Source: an uncultured Geobacter sp.
Lineage (GTDB): Bacteria; Desulfobacterota; Desulfuromonadia; Geobacterales; CAIOGM01
Length of the DNA: 52,564 bases
Assembly: GCA_903902855.1 (NCBI GenBank)
Contig: CAIUWK010000086.1
Span: forward strand, 1 to 52,564
Reading direction: 5' to 3'
This document shows, one piece after another, positions 8,753 to 17,883 of this stretch. The position numbers were made by a program, and so were the translations under genes. The notes under the pieces are model-generated. The model worked only from the letters and a program-made list of their open reading frames with translations. It was not told the DNA's origin and ran no database searches. Numbering within the stretch: the stretch's first letter is position 1; every line of letters starts with the position of its first letter.

Positions 8753-9565
8753 ATGCTCGTCGTCGCCTGTATCAAACAGGTCCCTGATACTACTCAGGTT
8801 CAGATCGATCCGGTGACCAATACCCTCATTCGTGAGGGTATTCCTTTCATCATGAACCCCTATGACACCCATGCGCTGGAGGAGGCGCTCCGGTTGAAGG
8901 ATCGCTACGGCTGCCGGGTGGCGGTCCTCTCCATGGGCCCCCCCAATGCGGAGATGACCCTGCGCAAGGCGCTCTCCGTGGGGGTGGACCGGGTGATCCT
9001 CCTTTCCGATCGCTGCTTCGGGGGGGCGGATACCCTGGCCACCAGCAATGTCCTGGCAGCGGCCATTCACAAGCTTGCCCAGGAGGAAGAGGTCCCTCTG
9101 GTGATCTGCGGCAAGCAGACCATAGACGGCGACACCGCCCAAGTGGGGCCGGGGATCGCCACCCGTCTGGGTTACACTCAGCTCACCCTGGTGGACAAGA
9201 TCGTGGATCTGGACTTGGTCGCCGGGAAGATCCGGGTGAGCCGGAAGCTTGAGGGGCGCCACGAGATCGTCGAATCCCCCCTCCCTTCGCTCCTCACCGT
9301 GGTCCGGGAGATGAACCGTCCCCGGTATCCCACGGTCCCCATCCGTCTGGCGGCTGAAGTGGCCCCCGTGGAGCTCTGGAACAACGAGGTGCTGCAGCTG
9401 GATCTGCAGAGTGTCGGCCTCAAGGGCTCCCCCACCTGGGTCAAGAAGATCTTCTCCCCGGAGCGGGACAAGGGGGAGATCATCGGTGACGGCATCGGTG
9501 ATCCTGCCGGCACCGTGAACTTGCTGGTGGAAAAACTTCTGGGTAAGGATCTGCTGGAATTGTAA
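8753..9565 (+). CDS. etfB: Electron transfer flavoprotein subunit beta
   Basis: EtfB pairs with EtfA to form a soluble flavoprotein that collects electrons from acyl-CoA dehydrogenases. The start MLVVACIKQVPDT, the segment NPYDTHALEEALRLKD, CGKQTIDGDTAQVGPGIA, and SRKLEGRHEIVESPLPSLLTV are diagnostic. AAAGGAG precedes the ATG at 8753, 16 bp after sucD. The 270-residue length is typical. The AMP-site region is present; whether the protein bifurcates electrons cannot be told from these motifs. The last 27 bases and the stop region are copied again downstream (see the 33-bp repeat). Confidence 0.95.
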   Translation: MLVVACIKQVPDTTQVQIDPVTNTLIREGIPFIMNPYDTHALEEALRLKDRYGCRVAVLSMGPPNAEMTLRKALSVGVDRVILLSDRCFGGADTLATSNVLAAAIHKLAQEEEVPLVICGKQTIDGDTAQVGPGIATRLGYTQLTLVDKIVDLDLVAGKIRVSRKLEGRHEIVESPLPSLLTVVREMNRPRYPTVPIRLAAEVAPVELWNNEVLQLDLQSVGLKGSPTWVKKIFSPERDKGEIIGDGIGDPAGTVNLLVEKLLGKDLLEL

Positions 9566-9618
9566 GCTTATTATGATAGCGTCAGCTGGGTAAGGATCTG
9601 CTGGAATTGTAAGCTTAT
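9539..9618 (+). repeat. 33-bp direct repeat of the etfB 3' end
   Basis: Bases 9539-9571, covering the last codons and stop of etfB, are repeated exactly at 9586-9618 with a 47-bp period. The second copy lies in the 65-bp gap before etfA and does not extend either frame. It looks like a recent short tandem duplication. Confidence 0.95.
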
Positions 9619-9630
9619 AGAGGGATTGTC

Positions 9631-10959
9631 ATGACCGAACCGAAGAAACTCAAGAAACCCCGGGGTACGGCCCGACTCATCCCGGGGAAATGCATCGCCT
9701 GCGGCGCACGCTGTCAGAGCAGCTGTCCGGTGAACTGCATCGAGATGAACGACAGCGGCGAGCCGCTCATCCTTGGTGAAAAGTGCATCGGCTGTCTCAA
9801 ATGCGTGAAGGTCTGTCCCACCGAGGCTCTGGAGATCGCCTTTACCCCGGAAGAGGAGGCTCTTCTGGCGGAGATCGCCCGGCAGCAGGGGGGAACTCCC
9901 GCCGAAGAGGAGCCAGATGAGGAGGCCAAGGCTCTGGCCCGACTCCTGGCCGGCTATCGCGGGGTCTGGGTCTTCATCGAACAGACTGAGGGGGAGGCGG
10001 CCCGGGTCTCCTGGGAACTCCTGGGGAAGGGGCGGGAGCTGGCGGACACTCTGGGGGTGCCGCTCTCCGCGGTGGTGCTGGGGGATAACGTGGAGTACCT
10101 CTGTCAGGAGGCCTTTGAGTACGGGGCGGACCAGGCCTACCTCATGGACGCCCCGGTCTTTCGTTTCTATCGCACCGAGGCGTACCTGAAGGGGGTTAAC
10201 ACCCTTATCCGGAAGTACCACCCCGAGATCATCCTCATGGGAGCTACCGGGCTGGGGCGCGATCTGGCCGGCGCCGTGGCCACGGTGGTCAGGACCGGTC
10301 TCACCGCCGACTGCACCGGTCTGGGGATCGACGACCAACGGAACCTCATGCAGACCCGACCCGCCTTTGGGGGGAACATCATGGCCACCATCATCTGCGA
10401 CAAGTTCCGGCCGCAGATGGCCACGGTACGCCCCAACGTCATGACCCTCCCCGAGAAGCAGCCGGGAAAAAGAGGTCCCATCATTCGCGAGGCGTGCCCC
10501 CTCAAAGAAGAGGATGTGCTGGTGAAGGTCCTGGAGATCATCCGCGACCGGACCAGGGACAAGGTGGACATCGCCGGCGCCGACTTCATCATCTCCGGCG
10601 GCCACGGCATGATGGGGCCGGATAATTTTGCCATGCTCAAGGAGCTTGCCGCCGAGGTGGGGGGGATCGTCGGGGCCTCCCGGCGGGCCGTGGATGCCGG
10701 CTGGATGCCCCATGACCGGCAGGTGGGGCAGACCGGCAAGACGGTCAGGCCCAAGATCTACATCGCCTGCGGCATCAGCGGCGCCATCCAGCATCTGGTG
10801 GGGATGCAGGATTCCGACGTGGTCATCGCCATCAACCGGGACCGTAACGCCCCCATCTTCGAGGTGGCCACCTACGGCATCGTGGGTGACCTGTTTCAGG
10901 TCATCCCGCTCTTGACCAGACGGCTGCGCGAACTGAAAGAGCAGAAAGGGAGGAGTTGA
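9631..10959 (+). CDS. etfA: Electron transfer flavoprotein subunit alpha with N-terminal 2[4Fe-4S] ferredoxin domain
   Basis: Residues 1 to about 75 form a ferredoxin domain with two four-cysteine clusters (CIACGARCQSSCP and CIGCLKCVKVCP). A linker and a normal EtfA core follow, with the C-terminal FAD domain (GASRRAVDAGW, RQVGQTGKTV, YIACGISGAIQH, VVIAINRDRNAPIF). At 442 residues it is about 100 longer than plain EtfA because of the fusion. Ferredoxin-fused EtfA occurs in anaerobes, where it may wire the flavoprotein to an Fe-S partner; the adjacent EMO-type genes fit that. The start ATG at 9631 has GAGGG upstream. Confidence 0.94.
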   Translation: MTEPKKLKKPRGTARLIPGKCIACGARCQSSCPVNCIEMNDSGEPLILGEKCIGCLKCVKVCPTEALEIAFTPEEEALLAEIARQQGGTPAEEEPDEEAKALARLLAGYRGVWVFIEQTEGEAARVSWELLGKGRELADTLGVPLSAVVLGDNVEYLCQEAFEYGADQAYLMDAPVFRFYRTEAYLKGVNTLIRKYHPEIILMGATGLGRDLAGAVATVVRTGLTADCTGLGIDDQRNLMQTRPAFGGNIMATIICDKFRPQMATVRPNVMTLPEKQPGKRGPIIREACPLKEEDVLVKVLEIIRDRTRDKVDIAGADFIISGGHGMMGPDNFAMLKELAAEVGGIVGASRRAVDAGWMPHDRQVGQTGKTVRPKIYIACGISGAIQHLVGMQDSDVVIAINRDRNAPIFEVATYGIVGDLFQVIPLLTRRLRELKEQKGRS

Positions 10960-10964
10960 CCGCC

Positions 10965-12959
10965 ATGAGTGTAAATCCCGTTCTCTTCGGTTCCCTGCTG
11001 GCAGCGGCGTTCCTCTTCTTTCTCTGGAACTGTTGGCAACGTCTCGCTCTGGTCACCCTGGGAGGGGGGGCGGATCGTTTCGACCGGCCGGGGGAGCGTT
11101 TCAAGAGGATGCTCCTCTTCGCCTTCGGTCAGAAACGGGTGCTTGCCCGTCCCTTCGGTGTCAATCATGCCGTGATCTTCTGGGCCTTCCTGATCCTCCT
11201 CCTGGCCAACGGCTCGTTTCTGGTGGAGGGACTCTTCCCTACCTTCACCCTGGAGCGAATCCTCCCGGCGGGGGTGTATCACGGGTTGACCCTCCTCTTT
11301 GATCTGGCGTCCCTGCTGGCCCTGGCGGCCGTGGTGGTCGCCGTGGCGCGCCGTCTCTTCTTCAAGCCGTCATATCTGGACAGCGCCTATGTGAAGGGGC
11401 GCAGCGTCGAGGGGTTCATGATCCTCTCCTTCATCGCCACGCTGATGGTCGCCTTCTTCTGCCTCAACGGGGTCCGGATCGCCCTGGGGGACGGGGGGGG
11501 AGCCATGCCGGTGTCGGCTCTCTTTGCGGCTCTCCTCAGCGGGAACAGTCCCGCCGCCCTGGAGGGGATCGGAATCATCGCCTGGTGGGTTCATGCCCTG
11601 GTGCTGCTGGCCTTCATCTGCTATCTGCCGCTTTCCAAGCATATGCATATCCTCACCGCCATTCCCAACTGTTTTTTCCAGGATCTGAATCCGGTGTCGC
11701 TCCCCCCTCGGGAGGAGTTTATCCCGGGAAAACCGGGGAAGAGCTATGGGGTGGGGAGGGTGGACGACTTCAGCTGGAAGGATCTGCTGGACGGCTTTAC
11801 CTGCACCGAGTGCGGCCGCTGTCAGGATGCCTGCCCGGCCAACGCCACGGGGAAGCCGCTGAATCCTCGCCAGATTGTGCACAGCATCAAGAGCAATCTC
11901 CTGGCCAACGGTAATCTCCTCAAGGCCGGCCGGCCGCCTCTGGTGCCGTTGGTGGGTGAGGAGGGTGAAGGAACCACCACGGAGGATGCCATCTGGTCCT
12001 GCACCACCTGCGGCGCCTGCCTGGTACAGTGCCCGGTCCTCATCGAGCAGATGCCCAAGATCATCAAACTCCGCCGGCATCGGGTGGAGATGCTGGCCGC
12101 TTTTCCCGAAGAGCTCCTCAGCCTCTTCGAGAATATGGAGCAGCGCTCCAACCCCTGGGGAATCGCCCCCGGCGAGCGGACCAAGTGGACCGGTACCCTG
12201 GAGGTGAAACCGTTCCAGGCGGGGGTAACCGAGTATCTCTTCTACGTGGGGTGTGCCGGCGCCTTCGACTCCCGGGCCAAGCATGTCACCGTGGCCCTGG
12301 CCACTCTGCTGGATGCGGCCGGCGTCTCCTGGGGGATTCTCGGCCGGGACGAACTCTGCTGCGGCGACAGCGTCCGGCGCCTTGGCAACGAATACGTCTT
12401 TGACCGGATGGCCAGAGCGAATGTGGCCCGGTTCAAGGAGCAGGGGGTCAAAAAGATCGTGACCCTCTGTCCCCACTGTTTCAGTACCCTGAAAAACGAT
12501 TACCGTCAGTACGGGTTGGAACTGGAGGTGCTCCATCACAGCCAGCTCCTGGAGCAGCTGGTGGCCCAGGGGAGACTCAAGCCTGCCGTTCAGAACGGTC
12601 AGGGGAAGCTCCTCTTCCATGACTCCTGTTACCTGGGGCGGCACAACGATACCTATGATGCACCCCGGGCCGTCATCACCGCCGCCACCGGGAGCGCTCC
12701 CGGCGAATTCGGGCGGAGCCGGGAGAACGGCTTCTGTTGCGGCGCGGGTGGGGGGCGGATGTGGATGGAAGAGCAGCTGGGGAGCCGGATCAATCTGGAC
12801 CGGGTCAAAGAGGCGCTGGAGCAGGAGCCGGATACCCTCTGCGTGAGCTGTCCTTACTGCATGACCATGCTGGAAGACGGGCTGAAGGATCAGGGGGCGG
12901 AGCAGGTTCGGGTCATGGATATCGCCGAGATCATGGCCGAGGCCATGGTCCCCCGTTAG
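10965..12959 (+). CDS. Membrane Fe-S oxidoreductase, EMO type, copy 2
   Basis: This paralogue of the 4443-6431 product has the same order of parts: five or six membrane helices, CTECGRCQDACP and CTTCGACLVQCP clusters, and two CCG domains (CCGDSVRRLGNEY with CPHCF; DSCYLGRHND, CCGAGGGR, CPYC). The ATG at 10965 sits 8 bp after AGGAG and is preferred to a TTG three codons earlier; the protein is then 664 residues. It begins 5 bp after etfA ends, so it is probably the direct quinone-reducing partner of this ETF. Membrane-domain sequence has diverged more from copy 1 than the Fe-S part has. Confidence 0.88.
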   Translation: MSVNPVLFGSLLAAAFLFFLWNCWQRLALVTLGGGADRFDRPGERFKRMLLFAFGQKRVLARPFGVNHAVIFWAFLILLLANGSFLVEGLFPTFTLERILPAGVYHGLTLLFDLASLLALAAVVVAVARRLFFKPSYLDSAYVKGRSVEGFMILSFIATLMVAFFCLNGVRIALGDGGGAMPVSALFAALLSGNSPAALEGIGIIAWWVHALVLLAFICYLPLSKHMHILTAIPNCFFQDLNPVSLPPREEFIPGKPGKSYGVGRVDDFSWKDLLDGFTCTECGRCQDACPANATGKPLNPRQIVHSIKSNLLANGNLLKAGRPPLVPLVGEEGEGTTTEDAIWSCTTCGACLVQCPVLIEQMPKIIKLRRHRVEMLAAFPEELLSLFENMEQRSNPWGIAPGERTKWTGTLEVKPFQAGVTEYLFYVGCAGAFDSRAKHVTVALATLLDAAGVSWGILGRDELCCGDSVRRLGNEYVFDRMARANVARFKEQGVKKIVTLCPHCFSTLKNDYRQYGLELEVLHHSQLLEQLVAQGRLKPAVQNGQGKLLFHDSCYLGRHNDTYDAPRAVITAATGSAPGEFGRSRENGFCCGAGGGRMWMEEQLGSRINLDRVKEALEQEPDTLCVSCPYCMTMLEDGLKDQGAEQVRVMDIAEIMAEAMVPR

Positions 12960-12978
12960 CAGCAGTGTAATTACTCTG

Positions 12979-13072
12979 TCATATTCTGCCTCTATTTCTC
13001 ACTCTCCCCCCTCCCGACCTTCCCCCAGCGGGGGAGAGGTCGGGAGGGGGAAATCCCGAGGCATGAGACAAC
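12979..13072. repeat. Palindromic intergenic repeat, copy A2 (downstream of EMO copy 2)
   Basis: This shorter relative of copy A1 shares the same outer ends (TTCTGCCTCTATTTCTCACT and CCCGAGGCATGAGACAAC). Its core is a near-perfect hairpin built from CCTCCCGACCT and AGGTCGGGAGG around CCCCCAGCGGGGG. It lies between the convergent ends of EMO copy 2 and iorB and may serve as a two-way terminator. Confidence 0.75.
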
Positions 13073-13112
13073 TATCTTGATCCGCGTCCTGTTCGGTTCC
13101 GGCTTGTTCGGC

Positions 13113-13733
13113 TCAGGATGTTGAAACGGATGAACTTCCTGCAAACTCCCTCTCGTGCATGGCTGCCGCACTCCCCCCCTGGAGCGCCCTCAAGTTAACC
13201 TCGCCCCCCTTGTTCCGGGAGATCTCCTCCACCACTCCCCGGACGATGGCCGGATCAATGGGGAGATTTTTCATCACGGCCCCCACCATGACCATGTTCA
13301 CCGCCTTGGGGTTGCCGGCTTCCTTGGCGATGGCCAGGGCATCGAACCCCAGGGCGCCGGGGGAACCCTGGGCGATCTGCTCCGGCAGATCCGTGGGGTA
13401 GACGGCCATCCCCGAAGCCACGGTGCTGGGGTTGATGGCCACACTGTTGTAGACCAACACCCCTGTGGGCTTGAGGTAGTGCAGATACCGGAGAGCCTCC
13501 AGCGGCTCGAAGGAGATCAGCAGATCGGCGGTTCCGGGGGTGACCACGGGGGAGTAGACCTTCTCCCCCATCCTGACGAAGGAGATGACGCTCCCCCCCC
13601 GCTGGGCCATGCCGTGGACCTCGTTCTGCTTGGCATCCATGCCGCCGGCCAGGGCGCTCTCGGCCAGAACCTTGGACGCCATGAGGACCCCCTGCCCCCC
13701 CACCCCTGCGATGACGATATTGAAAACGTTCAT
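13113..13733 (-). CDS. iorB: Indolepyruvate:ferredoxin oxidoreductase subunit beta
   Basis: IorB is the gamma-type domain subunit of the enzyme that oxidatively decarboxylates aryl pyruvates to aryl-acyl-CoA and reduces ferredoxin. It begins MNVFNIVIAGVGGQGVLMAS, with the glycine-rich loop of the family, and has KQNEVHGMAQRGGSVISFVR and ISFEPLEALRYL. The ATG at 13733 follows GTGGAGG and is preferred to a GTG that overlaps that ribosome-binding site; the product is then 206 residues. It follows iorA by 15 bp on the same strand. Confidence 0.93.
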   Translation of the reverse strand: MNVFNIVIAGVGGQGVLMASKVLAESALAGGMDAKQNEVHGMAQRGGSVISFVRMGEKVYSPVVTPGTADLLISFEPLEALRYLHYLKPTGVLVYNSVAINPSTVASGMAVYPTDLPEQIAQGSPGALGFDALAIAKEAGNPKAVNMVMVGAVMKNLPIDPAIVRGVVEEISRNKGGEVNLRALQGGSAAAMHEREFAGSSSVSTS

Positions 13734-13748
13734 GTTATCCTCCACTTC

Positions 13749-15500
13749 TCATGACTCGGAGATGGCGTTGAATTTGCAAAGCTGGGCGCAGACGCTGCAG
13801 CCGTTGCAGATGTTGGGATCGATACTGACTTTGGGCTTCTCGCCGGTGGCGGTGAGTCCCAGGGCCACGCAGGCAACCTTGAGGCAGGCGCGGCAGCCGG
13901 TACATGCTTCCTGATCCACCACGCGGATCGGGCGCTGCACCCGGTAGCGGAGGATGCAGGGGTTCTTGTCGATGAGCACGTAGGGGCCGGGGGTTTCCAT
14001 CCCTTTCCGGATGGCGGCCTCGGCCTCGGCCAGATGGTAGGAGTTGAACTCCACCACCTGGTCGATACCCAAGGCCTTCACCAGGGTGACCATATCCACT
14101 TGGCGGGTTTTACCCCCCTGGAGGAGCATGCCGGAGCCCGGATTTTCCTGGCCGCCGGTCATGCCGGTGGTCCGGTTGTCCATGATCACCACCAGGGCGT
14201 TGGCGTGATTGTAGGCCATGTTCAACAGCCCGGTCATCCCCGAATGGAAGAAGGTCGAGTCGCCGATGACCGCCACCGGTTTTTCCGGGCGTCCGGCAAT
14301 CTCGTTGACCTTGGCCATGCCGTGGGCCGCGCTGATGCCGGCCCCCATGCAGATGGTGCTGTGCATGGCGTTCATGGGGGGAAGTGCCCCCAGGGTGTAA
14401 CAGCCGATATCGCCGGAAACGAAGGCCTTGAGCCTGCTGAGGATCGTGAAGAGCCCCCGGTGGGCGCAGCCGGGACAGAAGGTGGGGGGGCGTTGGGGAA
14501 GGTTTTCCACGGCAGCGGCCACCGGAGGGAGCTTTTCACCCCCTGCGACCCGGATGATGTCGGCGCTCACCTCGCCGCAGAGAGGTATCATATCCTTGCC
14601 GATGTCCACCCGAACCCCCATGGCCCGGATCTGTTCCTCGAAGATGCCGTCCATTTCTTCGACGATCATGAGACGCTTGACGGCGCCGGCGAAGTCGCGG
14701 ATCTTTCCCGGGGGGAGGGGGTGGGCCAGTCCCAGTTTGAGGACGGAGGCGTTGGGGAAGGCCTCCATGACATGCTGGTAGGAGACGCCGGAGGTGATGA
14801 TCCCCAGCTCTCTGTCCCGCAACTCCACCCGGTTCAACGGGGTGTTTTCGGCAAACTCCTGGAGCGCCAGGAGCCGTTCTTCCACCTTCACGTGCTTGAT
14901 CCTGGCGAAGTTGGGGAGCATGACGTACTTGGGGACATCCTTCACCCAGGGGCCGATCTTCGGCTCCAGCCGCTCTCCGGGGGTCACCACCCCTTTGGCA
15001 TGGGAGATCCGGGTGGTGGTCCGGAGGATGACCGGCGTATCGAACCGCTCGGAGAGCTCTAACCCTTCCCGCACGAAGTCGTAGGCCTCCTGGGAGTCGG
15101 CCGGGTCCAGGAGCGGGATCTTGGCGAATTTGGCATAATTGCGGCTGTCCTGCTCGTTTTGGGAGGAGGGCATCCCCGGATCGTCGGCCACCATGAGAAT
15201 CAGGCCGGCGTTGACGCCGGTGTAGCTGAGGGTTAACAGCGCGTCGGCCGCCACGTTGACCCCCACATGTTTCATGGTGGAGAGGGCACGTCCCCCGGCG
15301 ATGGAGGCGCCGATGACCGCTTCCAGGGCGACCTTTTCGTTGGGGGCCCATTCGCAGTAGACCCGCCCCAGCCGGGCCAACTCTTCCATCGTCTCGGTGC
15401 TGGGGGTGCCGGGATAGCCGGAGGCAAAAACACCGCCGGAATCGGAGAAACTCAGAGCTATTGCCTCATTGCCGGAAATAATCTTTTCCATGTACACCAT
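13749..15500 (-). CDS. iorA: Indolepyruvate:ferredoxin oxidoreductase subunit alpha
   Basis: This thiamine-diphosphate subunit carries the pyrimidine-binding domain near its N-terminus (GNEAIA and GYPGTPSTETMEELA), the ThDP domain (CPGCAHRGLF, GDIGCYTLGALPPMNA, DSTFFHSGMTGL, DNRTTGMTGGQENPG), and two C-terminal 4Fe-4S clusters (CTGCRACLKVAC and CNGCSVCAQLC). AGGAG stands five bases before the ATG at 15500, giving 583 residues; an ATG three codons later is the alternative. With iorB it forms a two-gene leftward operon for aromatic amino-acid fermentation, or for phenylacetyl-CoA or indoleacetyl-CoA formation. Confidence 0.94.
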   Translation of the reverse strand: MVYMEKIISGNEAIALSFSDSGGVFASGYPGTPSTETMEELARLGRVYCEWAPNEKVALEAVIGASIAGGRALSTMKHVGVNVAADALLTLSYTGVNAGLILMVADDPGMPSSQNEQDSRNYAKFAKIPLLDPADSQEAYDFVREGLELSERFDTPVILRTTTRISHAKGVVTPGERLEPKIGPWVKDVPKYVMLPNFARIKHVKVEERLLALQEFAENTPLNRVELRDRELGIITSGVSYQHVMEAFPNASVLKLGLAHPLPPGKIRDFAGAVKRLMIVEEMDGIFEEQIRAMGVRVDIGKDMIPLCGEVSADIIRVAGGEKLPPVAAAVENLPQRPPTFCPGCAHRGLFTILSRLKAFVSGDIGCYTLGALPPMNAMHSTICMGAGISAAHGMAKVNEIAGRPEKPVAVIGDSTFFHSGMTGLLNMAYNHANALVVIMDNRTTGMTGGQENPGSGMLLQGGKTRQVDMVTLVKALGIDQVVEFNSYHLAEAEAAIRKGMETPGPYVLIDKNPCILRYRVQRPIRVVDQEACTGCRACLKVACVALGLTATGEKPKVSIDPNICNGCSVCAQLCKFNAISES

Positions 15501-15632
15501 CCTTTCTCCTGCATCTGTATTCCAGTGACCCGGTATCATCCGGTTTCACCCCTGCCGTGTCAAGTCTCTTTCGGCAGACGGATCTTTTCCGTGGACAGGG
15601 CAAAGGAAATCTTATCATGAACAGGGAATATG

Positions 15633-15664
15633 TTGACAACTAAAAGGTGAAATAGTACTAGAAT
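15633..15664 (+). promoter_or_regulatory. Candidate sigma-70 promoter for the MFS gene
   Basis: A perfect TTGACA (15633-15638) is followed after 17 bases by TACTAG (15656-15661), which overlaps a better -10 hexamer TAGAAT (15659-15664) at a 20-base spacing. The MFS start codon lies about 40 bp downstream. The -35 element is strong; the exact -10 is uncertain. Confidence 0.5.
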
Positions 15665-15700
15665 GCATGATTAAATTGTAAGAGATGAGAGGGAGGCACT

Positions 15701-16963
15701 GTGGAGAGCCGCCGGACAGTTTCCCCCCTGAATCGTCAGCGGCGGATGATCTTCATGGTCCTGGCCCTGACGTACATCCTCGTCTATTTCTACCGGGTCT
15801 CTCTGGCGGTGGTGGCGCAGGATATCTCCCGGGAGCTGAACCTTACCCCGCAACAACTGGGCTCTCTCTCCGGGGTCCTCTTTTTCGTCTATGCCCTGGC
15901 GCAGATTCCGCTGGGCCCCATGATCGACCGGTTGGGGAGCAGGCTCGTCATCGGCTGCTCCGGACTCCTGACAACGGCGGGGGGGATACTCTTCTCCCAG
16001 GCCCAGAGCCTGGCCGGCGCCATGACGGCACGAATCATGATCGGGGTGGGGACCGCCTCGGTGTTGATGGCGACCTTCACCCTCTTCGGTCACTGGTATA
16101 CCCGGCAGGAGTTCGGCCGGATGTCAGGGGTCATGGTTGCGGTGGGAAATCTGGGAAACATCTGCGGCACCGCTCCACTGGCTCTGGCGGTGGCGGCCGT
16201 GGGGTGGCGGGGATCATTTTTGGCCATCGGTCTGCTCCAGGCAGTTGCCACTCTCCTGGTCTTCCTGAAGGTGCAGGATCGTCCCGAGGCGGATGACGGT
16301 TCTGCGGGAGATGCCGTTCACCCCCGTCCCGAGCTGCTGGCGGCCTGGCTGGAGATTTTCGGGAACAGGGATTTCCAGCTGCTGGGGGGGATCGCTTTTT
16401 TCTGGTACGGCAATTATCTGGCTCTGCAGGGGTTGTGGGGCGGACCCTACCTGCAGGAGCTGCTGCAGCTGTCACGGGTCGCCACCGGGCGGGTGCTCAT
16501 GTTCACTGCCGTGGGGTTCATCGTGGGGAGCATGGTGGTGGACACCTTGGCCCGTCGGCTCTTCCGCTCGTACAAGAAAACTCTCCTGGCGGGGCAGATA
16601 CTCCTCCTCCTGCTCATGACCGGTTTTCTGGGGTGGCTGGAATGTCTCTCCCAGCCGCTCCTTGCCGCCGGATTTTTCGCCGTGGGGGTGGCGGTCTCCA
16701 GCGGGGTGATGATCTACCCCATCATCCGCTCCATGTTCTCCCTTCGGATCACCGGCACTGCCCTCACCTCTCTGAATTTTTACGTGCTCATGGGGGCGGC
16801 GCTGACCCAGCAGATCATGGGGGTGATCATCGGACAGTTCAGCGATGGCGGAGTTCATCCCTCTGCCGCAGCCTTTCATGCCGCATTCCTCTTCCCCATC
16901 CTCGGCCTTGCCGTTGCCATCATCGCCTATTCCTTTGCCGAGGATTACGGGATCAGGTCGTAG
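15701..16963 (+). CDS. Major facilitator superfamily transporter
   Basis: The 420-residue protein has about twelve hydrophobic segments and the MFS loop 2-3 motif in the form GPMIDRLGSRLVIG. The second half (from about residue 225) opens with a new helix set after a charged central loop, as in the family. The GTG start at 15701 follows GGGAGG. Substrate is unknown; the sequence suggests an organic-anion or sugar-phosphate-like subgroup only weakly. It stands alone, divergent from iorA, with mutM 61 bp downstream. Confidence 0.88.
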   Translation: MESRRTVSPLNRQRRMIFMVLALTYILVYFYRVSLAVVAQDISRELNLTPQQLGSLSGVLFFVYALAQIPLGPMIDRLGSRLVIGCSGLLTTAGGILFSQAQSLAGAMTARIMIGVGTASVLMATFTLFGHWYTRQEFGRMSGVMVAVGNLGNICGTAPLALAVAAVGWRGSFLAIGLLQAVATLLVFLKVQDRPEADDGSAGDAVHPRPELLAAWLEIFGNRDFQLLGGIAFFWYGNYLALQGLWGGPYLQELLQLSRVATGRVLMFTAVGFIVGSMVVDTLARRLFRSYKKTLLAGQILLLLLMTGFLGWLECLSQPLLAAGFFAVGVAVSSGVMIYPIIRSMFSLRITGTALTSLNFYVLMGAALTQQIMGVIIGQFSDGGVHPSAAAFHAAFLFPILGLAVAIIAYSFAEDYGIRS

Positions 16964-17024
16964 CCGGCCTCGCCACCGGTCCAATCAAGTTTGTTCCGCC
17001 TGTAATGCGGCGGTTGGAGATCAT

Positions 17025-17837
17025 ATGCCGGAACTCCCTGAAGTGGAAGTAACCCGACGGGCCCTGGCCGCCGAGCTGACCGGGGGGCGGATCGAGGGGG
17101 TCATCATCAGGAGTCCCAAGCTGCGGCTCCCCATCCCCCCCGATCTCCCACTCCTCCTGCCGGGACGAATGTTGCGGGAGGTGGGGCGGCGTGGGAAATA
17201 CCTGCTCCTCACCTGTGACGACGGCAGGCTCATCATCCACCTGGGGATGACCGGGCATCTGAGGGTGCTCCCCACGCGGATTGCCGCGGGAAAGCATGAT
17301 CATCTGGACCTGCTCTTCAGCGGCGGACGGACCCTCCGGTTCAATGACCCCCGCAAATTCGGCACTGTCCTCTGGACCGAGGGGAATCCCCTCTCCCACC
17401 CGCTCCTGGCGGGGATCGGCCCGGAGCCGCTGGAAGAGGGGTTTGACGGCGACTACCTTTTTACCCTGAGCCGTACCCGCTGCGTGGCGGTGAAGCAGCT
17501 CATCATGAATTCTTCCGTCGTGGCGGGGGTGGGGAACATCTACGCCAACGAGGCCCTCTTCCGTGCGGGGATCAGACCTGCCCGTCCTGCCAAGTCCCTC
17601 TCTCGGGAGGAGTGCGACTCCCTGGCTGCCACGATTCGGCTGGTGCTGGCCGAATCCATTCATCAGGGGAGTACGATCATGAACTTTGGGGTGGCCGAGG
17701 AGCCGCTCCGGTATCACCCCCTGGATTTTCGGGTCTATGGTCGGGGGGGAGAGCCCTGCTTCGGCTGCGGGGGGATGCTGGAGGAGCTCCGGCTGGGGAA
17801 CCGTTCCACCGTCTTCTGTCCCCTTTGTCAGGGGTGA
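17025..17837 (+). CDS. mutM: Formamidopyrimidine-DNA glycosylase
   Basis: MutM removes oxidised purines such as 8-oxoguanine and nicks the abasic site. The protein begins MPELPEVEV, so the catalytic proline and glutamate follow the cleaved methionine. HLGMTGHLRV, NDPRKFGT, GVGNIYANEALFRAGI and the C-terminal zinc finger (CFGC...CPLC) are all present. The 270-residue length is standard. The start at 17025 follows TTGGAGA. A photolyase gene 46 bp downstream makes a small DNA-repair pair. Confidence 0.96.
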   Translation: MPELPEVEVTRRALAAELTGGRIEGVIIRSPKLRLPIPPDLPLLLPGRMLREVGRRGKYLLLTCDDGRLIIHLGMTGHLRVLPTRIAAGKHDHLDLLFSGGRTLRFNDPRKFGTVLWTEGNPLSHPLLAGIGPEPLEEGFDGDYLFTLSRTRCVAVKQLIMNSSVVAGVGNIYANEALFRAGIRPARPAKSLSREECDSLAATIRLVLAESIHQGSTIMNFGVAEEPLRYHPLDFRVYGRGGEPCFGCGGMLEELRLGNRSTVFCPLCQG

Positions 17838-17883
17838 GAGAAACGGAATAACATGAGAAATTACGAGCAGCGAGGGGGCGGCC

